Of a DNA stretch of 64,000 nucleotides, positions 11,691 to 22,860 are shown one piece after another. The DNA comes from Halichoerus grypus. Taxonomy: Eukaryota; Chordata; Mammalia; Carnivora; Phocidae. Each line of letters starts with the position of its first letter. The stretch's first letter is position 1. Where the stretch lies: assembly GCF_964656455.1 (NCBI RefSeq), contig NC_135716.1, forward strand, positions 113,229,244-113,293,243, in the 5' to 3' direction. Under the pieces are notes generated by a model. It did not search any database, was not told where the DNA came from, and saw only the letters and a program-made list of their open reading frames with translations. Both the position numbers and the translations under genes were made by a program.

Positions 11691-11954
11691 CTACAGAGTA
11701 TTTTTTTGTTCTATCAATATACTCATTTTTTTCATGGTGTAGGAATATTGGCAATGTTTAGCTGACGGATATAGAATTGTACCCAAGCACCTAAATGAGT
11801 GACTTCTACTTGAATGTCAGGGAATTCACTGATGGATTGAATTACTGATGGAATATGGTCTAACATCAAGGTAGGAATTTAAAAACCAAAAACAAGACAG
11901 GACTCATCTTTGTAGGAAGTTGGAGGGAAGGAGGGTAAAATGAGAAAGATTCTC

Positions 11955-12116
11955 TGTGTTGGCCTTGTGACCTGAGGCAGGATTACCCTCTGATTTTCCA
12001 TCTCCTGCTCTGGGAAATGGGGTCCTAACATAATGTACTCCGTAGGGTTGTTGTGAAGATGAGATGAGGTCATGTGTGTAGAGATTTTTGCATAGTGTCT
12101 GGCATATAACATAGCC
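11955..12116 (+). mobile_element. MIR fragment, 3' two-thirds
   Basis: 'ggccttgtgacctgaggcag', 'gggaaatggggtcctaacat', 'gtagggttgttgtgaagatg' and 'catagtgtctggcatataac' match MIR in order. Confidence 0.8.
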
Positions 12117-13174
12117 CAGTGGACACTGGCTGTGGACCGTGGGAGGGTGCCACAGGGACTGGGAGGGGTATGGATCGTTAGTTGAATGCTTCAGAACACC
12201 TCAGGCTTTCTTCACTTGCAAATATTCCAGGTACTATTTCTATTTCTGAGTGGTATGCCCTGGAACTCAGAGTCTGCTTTGGGGTTGGGGGGTGGTGATA
12301 CTGTATGACATCTTGGGTGTAGGCACTGGGATAGCCCAGCAAAATCCTGAATATAAAAGTACAGAAACTAATAGTGGCATTAGCAAGAGGGGCAACAGTA
12401 ATAATCATGATCGGATCTTTGATCCCAGAGCCTGTTTCTCTGCGATGCCTGACAGTCACCCCTTAAGGAAAGGGGGGTGCCAATAGGATTATTACATGGC
12501 CTGAGACATTCTTATGGGTGCAGTAGATAAAGTACCTGCCTGTGATAAAGCAAGTGCTTGTGTGATGTCGTCAGGTGGGCAAGGAATAGCCCTCATGAGC
12601 CAGCTGTCAGGGCAACTGGAAGTTTCAGAATGCATTACCCTTGGAGACAGAGGCATTGGCGTCGTCTACTAAACACACATGTAATCTGCCAGGTGTGGTG
12701 CATCAATCCTTCACCGTGTTTTCTGAAGTCATCAGATTAGGAAGTGTCTTGTTGGGGCAGGAGGCAGGGGAAATAAGGAACATAGGTATTGTTTTACCTC
12801 TATCGATAGTTGAATACTAAGCTGTCCTAGGATCTCTTCTGTGTCCGCATCTGGTTTTCTTTTCACTGGCTCTATAGTTGAGGGAAGGTAATTCCTGTAC
12901 TACTCCACATGGTATTGCACATTTTGTAATACAGAAAAACACATTTTTTTTTCTAAATGAATAATACCTTTGGAAAGCTTGTAGTACGTATAGGCTAGTT
13001 CAAGTGCAATCTTTCACTTTTTACTTATATTTTCCTGATATTCATTAGTCTCCCGCTGTGTATGTATGTGTCCTTTCTTACTTATTGCTTTATTGACTGC
13101 ATTCAACTTCTATTCTCAAGTAACTGAATTAATAAAGTACCCTATTAGGAAAGGCCCTGAGGAAAATATGAAAA
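12117..13174. other. Mostly unique non-coding DNA
   Basis: No assignable repeat or exon. Two overlapping opposite-strand frames of 78-93 codons (about 12178-12486) have no recognisable domain and are probably chance. Confidence 0.45.
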
Positions 13175-13475
13175 TCAGTAAATAAAGCCTCTTCATCCTC
13201 AAAAATCTTATAGTGGGGAGACAGGTCACAAAGCTGGAGGGCAGGGAGTGCCTGAGTTAGGCTAATAGCTCTGGAGGCCCCTGTGCAAGGATGGGACGAG
13301 GAAGAATGAGGCAAAGATGAAGGTTTTAAGCTTGTGTTGTTGCAAGAACCATGGTGTCATCAGTAGAAAGTGGAGTGCAAGAGGAGGAGCAGATGTGGGG
13401 GAATGAGGATAGAAGGAGGATATGGTGAGTGTGATCTAAATATGTCGGGTTTAGATGACCTAGACTTGGATGCTG
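13175..13475 (-). mobile_element. L2 portion, antisense
   Basis: 'atcctcaaaaatcttatagt' and 'ggggagacaggtcac', then 'gatgaaggttttaagcttgt' and 'gaggaggagcagatgtgggg' with 'atgtcgggtttagatgacct' follow reverse L2 order, with an internal deletion between the two parts. Confidence 0.65.
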
Positions 13476-13554
13476 GCTCAGATGTTCAGCTGCATTGTCA
13501 CCTCTACTGAAGATGAGTGGATTGCTGCGTTCTCCCTCAAACTTAGGCCACTTC

Positions 13555-13760
13555 CTCCTCCTTGGATACTTATTCCACAGGGCTTTGTGCTAGACAATGA
13601 AAATGGATTTAAAAGGTACAAATGGCATGATCTTTGCTCTTCCAGTGTTCCAGTTGAGTCGGTGGCACCGTTTGTCCTCAACAGTGCGAGCCATTAATAG
13701 TGCTGTGGGCAGTGGTGTACAGAAGGGCAGAAGGAGCCATTTGGGGGAGGGGGGACAAAC
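13555..13760 (-). mobile_element. Possible L2 fragment, antisense
   Basis: 'ggctttgtgctagacaatga' and 'catgatctttgctcttccag' resemble the reversed L2 3' end. Very diverged. Confidence 0.4.
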
Positions 13761-14725
13761 TTGAACCTGAAAGCAGCTATCTATAGAGACTTTTCTGAGA
13801 GTCCAAAGATCAGCATGACCCGGATGACCTTCTTGAGGAAGCTATCCGAAAAGACCTCATTCCCCAGTACCAGGTTTATTAAAAATGAATAAAGGCAGTG
13901 TAACGAGTCTATGTTTTTACAGTAGTAACCTTACTAAGATATATAGTTAAGGCAGTGTCACTAATTGATTGATTTTTGTCTTTTCATGAGGAAAACTTTT
14001 TTTTTTTTTTTTGATCCTGAGTGAAGGGGACTTAAAACCCGACCCCTAGGAATAACCCATCGCTACTGGGGGTGGGCGGTGCCCAGGGAAATCACCCTCC
14101 TTCTTGCCTGTCCCTTTTCCACCCACCTTTGTCAGGATGCATCCTGGGTCCTCTGTCTCCTGGAGCCTGCTGGCACTGTATTGAGACCCACCAGTGTCTG
14201 ACTGCCTGTTACTGCCACCGAGCTTTGTTCTTCTTGGCAGTGGTGACGGTGGCCTTGGAGTCTGCTTATGTGGTTATTGTCCAGGGCTGACTCTGTCCAC
14301 ATGGATATGATTTTAAAGGCCCTGTGTATGAGCTTGAAAATACCTATAACAATAACTTATCCTAACAAGGGAAGTGGCCTGGGCCTATGGAGGAGGTATT
14401 GAAAGGAGTCAACTTCCTGTTGGTGATTTATGTGGTCCTAACAATGGGATTGGGGAAAAGTGAGAATTTATTGGAAAGTATTTTCCTTTTGACAAGCCAA
14501 ACATTTGAGTATTAGGGAAATGTAAGAGAAATTCCAGGGTTAGAAGATCTCACTTTGGGAATAATAGTTGTTCCTTTATTAGAGCATACGCCGGTATCGG
14601 ATAGTAAGGGTGTCAGGGTAAGGGCTCTACTACCTCATTAAAATAGTGCCATCTAGTGGTCCATATTTCAAATTGTAGCTAGGTGCCCAGAGAGTTGTCA
14701 CAAACCCTCAGGGGGCTTGGCTTAA
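13761..14725. other. Unassigned non-coding DNA
   Basis: Contains a T-run (about 13998-14012). 14050-14300 is relatively GC-rich and includes a 72-codon plus-strand frame with a hydrophobic C-terminal part but no recognised domain. Treated as non-coding. Confidence 0.45.
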
Positions 14726-14813
14726 TTATACGCAAACAATGAATCATGGAACACCACATCAAAAAACTAATGATGTAATGTATGGTGATTAACATAACAT
14801 AATAATAATAAAA
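14726..14813 (+). mobile_element. Short 5'-truncated carnivoran L1 3' end
   Basis: 'caaacaatgaatcatggaac', 'actaatgatgtaatgtatgg' and 'gattaacataacataataat' are the same 3' UTR text, in sense orientation, as the antisense L1 at 59231-60107. Only about 88 bp remain, so it is a severely truncated insertion of the same L1 lineage. No clear target duplication is visible. Confidence 0.85.
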
Positions 14814-14831
14814 GATCAAGCAGCATTTGTA

Positions 14832-15130
14832 ATGTGCTCATTCATTTATTCATCTATTATTTCACTTAGTTTATTTGTCATTTACTACATGATGGGCATC
14901 TTGACGGGTGCTTTGTGGAAAGAGATGAGGAAGACATAAGCCCTGACCTCAAGGTATTCACGGTCTAGTAGGGGAGAAGGAACACTTGTAAATCTGTGGT
15001 TGCAGTGCAGTCATAATACTTCTGAGCGAAGTGCAGTGGGGACCCAGGTGACTCAGATGTCACAGGGGTTTCAGGGACATGGCTGGAAAGCCGTTTGTAT
15101 TGAGGACTTAACTTACAGGGAGGATATCAG
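14832..15130 (-). mobile_element. L2 3' portion, antisense
   Basis: 'tcatttattcatctattatt', 'ttgacgggtgctttgtgg' and 'aggtattcacggtctagtag' with 'gggagaagg' match the reversed L2 3' end. Confidence 0.7.
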
Positions 15131-15474
15131 GAAGGAAGAGACAAGCTGTTAGAAGGATCATCAACTTGCACCAGGGTTGGATTCCTGATCGTGCCAGACC
15201 TCTCTTTTCAGTTTTCCTCTCATCTCTGTGGCCTTACCTGTAAATCAGGAAACTGAATGAGCTTGCTGTTTGCTGCCAAATGGAGCTCTCTCTTTCATGG
15301 GCTTGATTCTCCATATCCTAGGATCTAACTGGCTGGACACAAGGTGGTATATTGAAAATCCTGGGCACTTTTTCAGGAATCACTTAATAAACTTAAACTT
15401 GTATATGCCTTATCCTTTGCTCATTTATATTTTCCTTTTCTTCTGCCCTGGGAGGCTTCTTGAAGTAAGTCTAT

Positions 15475-15699
15475 TTTTTTTTTTTTTAGATTTTATTTAT
15501 TTATTTGAGAGAGGGAGAGAAAGAGGGTATGTGTGCACACGCGAGTTGGGAGGGGCAGAGGGAGAGGGAGAGAATCCCAGGCAGACTCTGCACTGAGCAC
15601 AGAGCCTGACGTGGGGCTGGATTTCATGACCCTGAGATCACGACCCGACCTGAAATCAAGAGTCAGACACTCCACCGACTGTGCCACTCAGACACCCTT
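15475..15699 (-). mobile_element. CAN-SINE, older subfamily
   Basis: T-run, TAGATTTTATTTATTTATTT, GA-rich middle, then the older-type text CTGAAATCAAGAGTCAGACA and a diverged head ('cactcagacaccct'). Divergence is clearly higher than in the SINE next to it. The flanks share roughly AAGTCTATT and AGGTCTATT. Confidence 0.92.
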
Positions 15700-15714
15700 C
15701 ATAGGTCTATTCTT

Positions 15715-15930
15715 TTTCTTTTTTTTTTTCTCTTTTTCTTCAAAGATTTTATTTATTTATTTGACAGAGAGAGACACAGCGAGAGAGGGAACACAAGCAG
15801 GGGGAGTGGGAGAGGGAGAAGCGGGCCTCCTGCCGAGCAGGGAGCCCGATGCGGGGCCCGATCCCAGGACTCTGGGATCATGACCTGAGCCGAAGGCAGA
15901 CGCTTAACGACTGAGCCACCCAGGCGCCCC
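15715..15930 (-). mobile_element. CAN-SINE, younger subfamily
   Basis: A long impure T-tract, AAAGATTTTATTTATTTATT, the younger text GCCGAAGGCAGACGCTTAAC and a perfect head. Flanked by an exact 15-bp duplication CATAGGTCTATTCTT at 15700-15714 and 15931-15945. It inserted immediately next to the older SINE, in the same orientation. Confidence 0.97.
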
Positions 15931-15945
15931 CATAGGTCTATTCTT

Positions 15946-16688
15946 GACGTAACTTTCTCTGTGCAACCTACACGGTTCTTTTTTGGAGGAGCACTCATGC
16001 GATCCTGTTGAGGATATCTAATCTTTCTAGCTGCAAGGGTTGTTTTCTCTTAAAACCAGTCCAATAATGTTGACCTACCTACTTTAATTAGTGTTGGTAA
16101 AGTGCTTTAATTATGATTTAGTATTTTCTACCATCAAAACACAAGCAAAAAGGCTTGTTACGCCTTTTCTTCACTTGTTTGAAGTTTCACTATGTGGAAA
16201 TTTCCCCTTATACTGTTTCGGGTAGGGTTTAACACTTAAATTTCTACTTCATTTACTTTTTAACACTATGCTTCTTGAGTAAGTCTTTTCACTTTCCTTT
16301 GATCTGGATCTCATGGGTCTCCTTAGGTTTGTCCTCCTTCCTTTCCTTCTGTTTTTTTTCTAGTCTCTTTCCTTATCATGGTGTGGCTTACCTTTATAGT
16401 CGTATCTCTTACCTTTACTTTTCTGTCTATCCAAACTCTTTTCAATCTGTTACTTCTCTCTTCTGGATCCTCCTGGTCCACCTTTCTCTCTCTCACTTTT
16501 CCATGTGTCTTTCATTACGTTTCTTTTGATGTTTTGATCTTTTAGCTTCTGCCTCTCAGAAGTTCATAAGTAGTTGTTGCTGATGGAGGGCTCTTCGTTG
16601 AGTTTGTCCTAGTGAGCACCATAGGAACATCACTCTGCTGGTGTGAGGGAGAGAAGAGATCTGTGAGGAAGAAATAATGAATTCATAT
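15946..16688. other. Unique AT- and pyrimidine-rich non-coding DNA
   Basis: No repeat or gene recognised. 16290-16560 is strongly pyrimidine-biased on the plus strand. Confidence 0.45.
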
Positions 16689-16689
16689 C

Positions 16690-17260
16690 TTCATTCATTG
16701 ATTTATCAGATGTGGATTGAGAGCCTGCTAGGTTTCGGGCATTGTGCTAAGGGCACAGATACAAGAGACAAGCTGTTACAGATACAAGGACAGATACAAA
16801 GAGGATTGAGATTGTCCCTGCTTTCAGGGATCTCATAGTCTAACCAGAAATAAATAGGTCAACAACTCTTATTAATGATACAGTCAGGACAGGGGCTACA
16901 ATGGAGATAGGTGGAAAGTGTAATGAGCATGCAGAGGCCTAAAGTAATGGTGTACGGAATAGGTGGGAAAGAATTAAAAATGCATGAGGCATTTGGACTT
17001 GGACATGAAGAATGATTTGGAGGCTCATTAGAAGTGGTTTGAAATACTGAAAGGTACTCCAGGATGAGAGATGAATTAGGAAGCCTGGAGCCTTAAATGA
17101 ATATGGTAATCTAGGGAAATGCAGATGGGAGATGCGGGGATATAGTGGCAAGTGATGAGACTGGAGAGATGGGAAAGAGACAGGTTTGTGGAGAGTCTTA
17201 ACGTTCTGTATAATGGAGCCAGGGAATCATCCTGTAACTATTGGGGAACCATGGGTGGAT
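16690..17260 (-). mobile_element. L2 portion, antisense
   Basis: 'gattgagagcctgctaggtt' with 'tcgggcattgtgctaagg', 'gattgtccctgctttcaggg' with 'atctcatagtctaacc', then 'ggggctacaatggagatagg' and 'gcaagtgatgagactggaga' with 'acaggtttgtggagagtct' keep reverse L2 order over about 570 bp. Confidence 0.8.
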
Positions 17261-18329
17261 GGTACTTAAATATCTGGGTTATGTGTAGGTTAAGGGGATG
17301 GATAAGAGTAAATGGATTTATTGGACATTAGAGAATTCATATGGACAGAAGGGGGAATTGGATGTGGAAAGTGAAAGGCAGTGGACCTTTAGGAAAGGTC
17401 ATTGACATTTGCTTTCATTGGCTATTTGCTCCCTAGGATTTCAAATTCTCATGAGTTACATCCTTTTCTATTTCCTAGTGTTATCCTTTTGTAGTAGGAT
17501 CTTTCCTAAAGAATCTAAAATTTGAAGTCTCTTTCCAGCTAATTGGCAAAAGTGTTCTAAATTGTGGCACTTCTGTTTTCTTATCTTTCCTGGGTTGGGC
17601 TGACTTGCCTGTCCAGCACTGATGATTCTCAAGATAATCATTGATTCCACTCTCAAGCTTCTGTTGATGGAGATGATGGAGACCAGTGTCCCCATAATGT
17701 GTGTGTGGTGGTGGTGTTGAGGGAAAGCTAAAGAGCATTTTACTTATTGTACAGACCAGGTGCCCTGTACCTGTTGATTAGGTGGAGGGAGAAATAATGC
17801 AGCTGGTGGATAACATAAAAAGTACATTATTTTATATTATTAATGGGGGGAGGCTTGAGAAGGAGGTTGATGATCACCAGGCTTTCCCTCCTTGCTGTAT
17901 TTTACTTAGATCAATATTGACATTGGTATGTATTTCTCACATTCAAATAATGGGGTAGGGAAGGATGTCAAATTGTGATAAATTTTGTGGAGACTTATGC
18001 CCAGGTTAGGATTCTTCTTCCTCAGGAGGATTCACTAAAGGATAATTACACTGAATTAGCATAAGACCTAATGTCATGACTTAAGAAAGGACAGACATCA
18101 AACTGGGGATCTAGGAGCACTACCTCCACTCCCTAATCTCCAACCTGTTGATTCAGTTGATGTTTTTAAGATTCTGTGTTTCTTTTTTCTTTGTCAAAGG
18201 TCACATAAAATTCATTAACACTTTGGGTTCATCATTCTCCTGCACTTCTCCAATATCTTGAGTGCATGACCCATTGTTTCATCATAGATATCTAACTATT
18301 GTTCTGGAGGCAATGATGCCCTAGGCCTG
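17261..18329. other. Mostly unique non-coding DNA
   Basis: No gene or clear repeat. A short GTGTGTGTGGTGGTGGTG tract is at about 17700-17716. Confidence 0.45.
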
Positions 18330-19298
18330 AGTCTTCATCAGGTGCATTAGATTGATTGCATGAGTAGTCTCACTTCTGCACCCTTTCTCTATCCATGCAC
18401 TTTGGGCATATGACTTTGTAATTCCTCTCACTGGAGTTGATTTCTCTGCTTTGATTCTGAGTTTGGCCAAGTAACTTTCTATGGCCGATGGAATGTTATA
18501 ATTAGTCTGACACCAATCTTGATATTTGGCCATTGACACATTTAGACCTCCACCTTTCCCTTCTCTAACACCATACATCTGGCTTTAGACAAGGAAATAA
18601 CATCTTCCTCCTGAGCTTTCAACATCAGTGGGAAGTTTGAACTCCCTAACCCACATGACAAACCCTTCCCCATCCCCACCTGCCACCCAACCATTATAAA
18701 AGCCCAACCCACGTTCTCCTCTTGTGCTATTCCGGATTGTTTTGTATCTACCCCGCTCCTCCAAGAAGTTTCTTGTATGAGTAATAAATTTTCTTTCAAA
18801 TTCTCTGTGAAGTGTCATCAGTCTTGACATCCAAACTCTTACTTGGAGAGAGTGGGGAGGCAGTGTCCATCCCACCTCCACAGGATGACTACAAAACAAC
18901 TGTTAGTCTGTGTGATACTTGCAGGTGGTTGAAGAAATGCTTGCACGTTTCTGCTTCAAGTGTTGATCCTCTGTCATGGCTACGAGAACATGCCTGGGCT
19001 AGCCTGCTGGAGGATGAGATAGGGGGAGCAGAGACTGGTTGCCCTGTCACCCCAGTCAATAGCTCAGTCAACAGAGGTGATCCCAGATATGTGAGCAAGT
19101 TTAGCTAAGATCAGCAGAGCCTCCCAGTCAACCCCTAGCTAACTGCAGATGTATGGGTGAGGCCAGGCAAGATCAGCCACAGCCAGCTGAGATGAGCTGA
19201 ACCCCAAACTGGGAAGCTAGTTAACGTTTATTGTTGTATATCACTGAGGTTGGTGGTGGTTGCGCAGCACTGTTGTGGAAATAGATAATGGATAAACC
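18330..19298 (+). mobile_element. MLT1-like (ERVL-MaLR) LTR, split by another LTR
   Basis: The 5' part (to about 18530) has 'cactttgggcatatgacttt' and 'gatggaatgttataattagt'. The 3' part (from about 18905) has 'aagaaatgcttgcacgtttc', 'gcctgggctagcctgctgga', 'gatcagcagagcctcccagt' and the terminal 'tggaaatagataatgg'. This matches the order of a common MaLR LTR, an old internal-gene-less retroviral remnant. A foreign segment separates the two parts. Confidence 0.65.
18535..18903 (+). mobile_element. Retroviral-type LTR nested in the MLT1-like LTR
   Basis: This segment interrupts the MLT1-like text and has the signal order of an ERV LTR: TATAAAAG at 18695-18702, then AATAAA at 18783-18788 about 85 bp on, then a short U5-like part. 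The spacing fits the short R region of class I (gammaretrovirus-like) elements. No gag, pol or env sequence flanks it. The exact TG...CA ends and the target duplication were not resolved. Confidence 0.55.
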
Positions 19299-21227
19299 AA
19301 GTGTGGGGACTTTGAGACTGATTATGGGATAAATAATAGAAGGTCTCCAAACTTTAGCAACTGTTACTGAAACCAGCAAGTCCAAAAATGAAGCAATGGG
19401 TTGTTGTGCAGCTCATGGTTTGCCCCCTTTCCTTCTATTTTTAAGAGTTTATTTTGTTTAATTTTGTGTGTGTGTGTGTGTGTGTGTTCATACGCGCGCT
19501 AGGATTCTTAATAAGCAATTCAAAAAAAAAAAAACCCTTAAGTAAGATTAGCAATTTGCACCTTTTAAAAAATTAACAGCGCTCTGTTGTTTTGATATTG
19601 AGCTCCATTATCAATTTGCATCTTTAAAGAGGTGTAACCTTTCTCAGATATTTTGCTCTGTGTTCTTATATTTAACTAGCAAGACTTGATTTTTACATTG
19701 CTTATGTTGCATTTACTTCTGCACAACTAAAGCAAGGGGAGAAGAATGAAAAACCTAAGGTTCAAGAATTACGGGCATGATGTAGAGTTCTCTAACCTGG
19801 GCTATGCAGGGCTGATGGGGGGATCTTGTCAAGGAGCCCTTCATATTAATAAAGGGAGAAAAGTTCTAGAGTTTCAGGAGACCTATGAACAAAACTTTCT
19901 GCATGCCTAAATGGTTGCATACATATCTTCTTATTAAACCAGTGTCAGGGTATAGCATAACCTTCAGCCTGCCACGAAATCCTGAACACTATTCATATGA
20001 CAGGTGCATCTTGACCATCTTCCCTGTTTCACTTCATTTTTCCCTATCAGCTGTCTGGCTTTCTCCAGCCAGATCATCCAACAAAGAATTTGCGGAGCTG
20101 CCTCAGACAGGAGGGATCATCAAAGTGTGTGGGGGGGTGGGCGGGTATCCTTTGCTTTCCATTGTCATCCTTTATAGAAAGAAGAATCAGGTTGGTGGTA
20201 GTGAAGTCCTTCTTCGTTAGGTAAAAGTACATTAAGTATACCTTATTGTTTAGAAAAACAAAATCATCCTAACCATGTTGTCCAGTGGAAGGAATGTTAG
20301 TAATAACCTGTATTTTTTTTTTCTGGTGCTTACACCAAACTGTTGAACACTTATGCGTCCTCTGGACTTCGATTTGAACCTAGTTAGTGAATTTTATCAA
20401 ACTATGAACCAAACTGACGTATTTTATTTTCTCACCAATGGCCTAGCCTAGTTAAAGCTGAAGCCTAGATTGTATATTTCCTCAGTTTCCTGAGCTGGAA
20501 CCAGGCATCAAAATTTTCTGCAACTGAGTCGATATTCTACTGAGTTAAATCCCTATTGAGATCCTAGGAGAGGGGCAGTAATTCTTGGCCACCTTTCAGA
20601 GTCGTGTGTGAAATCTGAAAGCTTTGGTTGTACCTTTGATTAAAGCCAATTTCACCTTGAATGAATTTCTAGTGGAATAAGTGAAAAAGATGGTGTCCCT
20701 CATTGAAGACAGGGGAAAAGACGTGACACATTTGGGCAGAATTTGTTTGCTTTCGCCATGTACTTGAAGTCATTTGTTAAATCTTACTTTTGACCTCAGT
20801 CCAGCGGTTTGCCAGGGGATATATGGATGTGTTGTTCCCTGTAGTAGTGTTCTCTCAATATTTATATGGTATTCTCTTTGGAGAACCTGATCCTGGAAAT
20901 CATGAAGGGATTGTCTTTAATTTCTAACTTATCACTAAAGTATAGTCAAATAGTCTCCCAATTTTTAGCTCATACATTTCTTTAAATTACAGATTTGAAA
21001 AAAATCACATATATAAAAGATACAATCTAGAAACATAATGTGTAAAAAAAATAGTTGCATCACTTAGAATTTGAGAACATTTCAGCCACATTGGTTAACT
21101 TAAAGGTGAATTTTGATAATGGACTCACTTTCCAAGATAATATACATAGGCCTTTCTCACATATATTGAAAAACTCAAGGAGGAATCAATCATTAAGGTG
21201 CCAAAGGTGTTTAAAAGTTACTATATA
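19299..21227. other. Mostly unique non-coding DNA
   Basis: Contains a (TG)n at 19465-19487 followed by ACGCGCGCT, an A-run at about 19522-19533, and otherwise no recognisable repeat. A 111-codon plus-strand frame (19885-20220) has no domain and no splice context, and is not called as a gene. Confidence 0.5.
19465..19487. repeat. (TG)n microsatellite
   Basis: About 11 TG units, followed closely by ACGCGCGCT, so the purine-pyrimidine alternation continues. Confidence 0.95.
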
Positions 21228-21420
21228 GGGGCGCCTGGGTGGCTCAGTCGTTAAGCGTCTGCCTTTGGCTCAGGTCATGGTCCCAGGGTCCTGGGATCGA
21301 GCCCTGCATCGGGCTCCCTGCTCGGCGGGAAGCCTGCTTCTCCCTCTGCCACTCCCTCTGCTTGTGTTCCCTCTCTCGCTGGGTCTCTCTCTGTCAAATA
21401 AATAAAATCTTTCAAAAAAA
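21228..21420 (+). mobile_element. CAN-SINE, sense, with intact pol III boxes
   Basis: GGGGCGCCTGGGTGGCTCAG head, with a box A match TGGCTCAGTCG at 21240-21250 and a box B match GATCGAGCC at 21295-21303, both fitting the pol III consensus. Then a CT-rich body and a CAAATAAATAAAATCTT tail. This is the best template here for the subfamily and shows its tRNA origin. The target duplication is unclear (an AT-rich 'ttactatata' against 'ttatata'). Confidence 0.97.
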
Positions 21421-21720
21421 TTATATAAAATGAGCTGCATTTGAAAATAAAGGAAGAATAAAAGATTGCTGAACAGTTAAGGTATAAGAGGAGTTAGGAT
21501 GATACTGAGTAGGTTTTCCAAAAATAGTAGCCTGAGGACCCCTTACCAAATTTGGTCTCTGGCTCAATAGTGAGTAATAGGGCATTTAAAAGGGAAGATG
21601 TGGTGGTCTTCTCTAATGAGGTACTGGCTACTGACACTGAATTTAAATTTCAGGAGACCATTGCTCTGATTTTCAAATTTTTCATTTGATGTTTTCTAAA
21701 CTATAAAGTAATCTGTTCTT
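21421..21720. other. Unique non-coding DNA
   Basis: AT-rich, nothing recognised. Confidence 0.45.
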
Positions 21721-22130
21721 GTTACAAGTGAAACGATGTAAAGATGTATAAAGAGACTACTCATTATTACCCCCTCCCCTTCGATTTCCAGTCCCATGCT
21801 TTTCAAGGATTCAGTAATAGCTGACTGGTGTGGGCCTTCCACATGTTGCTCCTTTTTTCATCCATACAAATATATAAATACATGCTCGTGCATAGTTTAA
21901 GAAAATTGTACTAAGTAGGACCATGCTATGCTTGTTAATTTGCATTTTGCTTTTTCACTTGGAATTTACCCTGGAAAATCCCAAGAGAGAATAAAACACA
22001 GCTAACTCTATTCTTTCTCATTTTTATTCTTATTTTCTTTATGTGCATATATGTGCACACACACAGATTTCTACACAAATGGGATCATTTAATAAAAATT
22101 GTGCTTACGTTTGTTGCTGCCCTTTTTCTC
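21721..22130 (-). mobile_element. Possible old L1 3' fragment
   Basis: 'gatgtataaagagactactc', 'ttaatttgcattttgctttt' with 'tcacttgg', and 'tctacacaaatgggatcatt' resemble the old antisense L1 text at 2565-2830. Highly diverged. Confidence 0.45.
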
Positions 22131-22369
22131 TTTATCTCCTATTTCCTCCTTTTTTCTCTCAGCCTCATACCTCCGTGTACAATCTGGTGTACATCCTTCA
22201 GTACTTTTTGCCATTCTCGTGTAAACCTTACACGTAGGTGTGCACGCACACACACCCCCACATGCAGATACATTTTACATTGTGTCTTAATCCTACAGTG
22301 TGCTTCAGGTTGAGGTTGGAAAAGGTGACCCTTTTAAATCTCTTTTCTGGACTCCTCTTTAGATCTCAT

Positions 22370-22860
22370 CTCATGAAGGTTCTCAGTGGTTTGGGCCTTA
22401 GCCCACTGCTCTGATTTATTTATATAAGTCATCTAGGAACTCTCATACATTCTCTTTATTACCACCCTTTTGTTGTGGATGACCAAATCTACTTTTCCAA
22501 CTTTAAGTTCCCATATTTAATTTGCTGCTGGATATTTCCATCTAATTTTTTCACAGGCACCTCAAAAAGGAACATGTCCCAACTTCTCCCTTCCCTTCTC
22601 CCCTGTGCATTCCTATCATTGCCATTGATGCTATCCTCATCCATCTGGATGTCAGGCTAGAAACCTGTCACTTAGAATCAATCACCCAATTCTGTGAACT
22701 GTATCACTTGAGCAGTTTTTTTTTTTTTTACTTGGATAGTTCTTGAGTTCATTCTTTTCTTTTGATTTCTCCCATTAGTACACTAGTTAAGATGTGTATT
22801 AGACTTCATATAAATAATCACAAAAGTCTTTCAACTTTTTTTCCCATTCAGACTGCATAA
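22370..22860 (+). mobile_element. L2 internal portion, sense
   Basis: 'gctgctggatatttccatct', 'caggcacctcaaaaaggaac', 'gatgctatcctcatccatct', 'gaatcaatcacccaattctg' and 'aataatcacaaaagtctttc' run collinear with the region of L2 upstream of its 3' end. A T-run (about 22718-22730) interrupts it. Confidence 0.7.

Noticed and set aside
21228..21303. tRNA-like sequence with box A and box B
   Set aside because: The boxes belong to a CAN-SINE head; there is no tRNA cloverleaf or acceptor stem.
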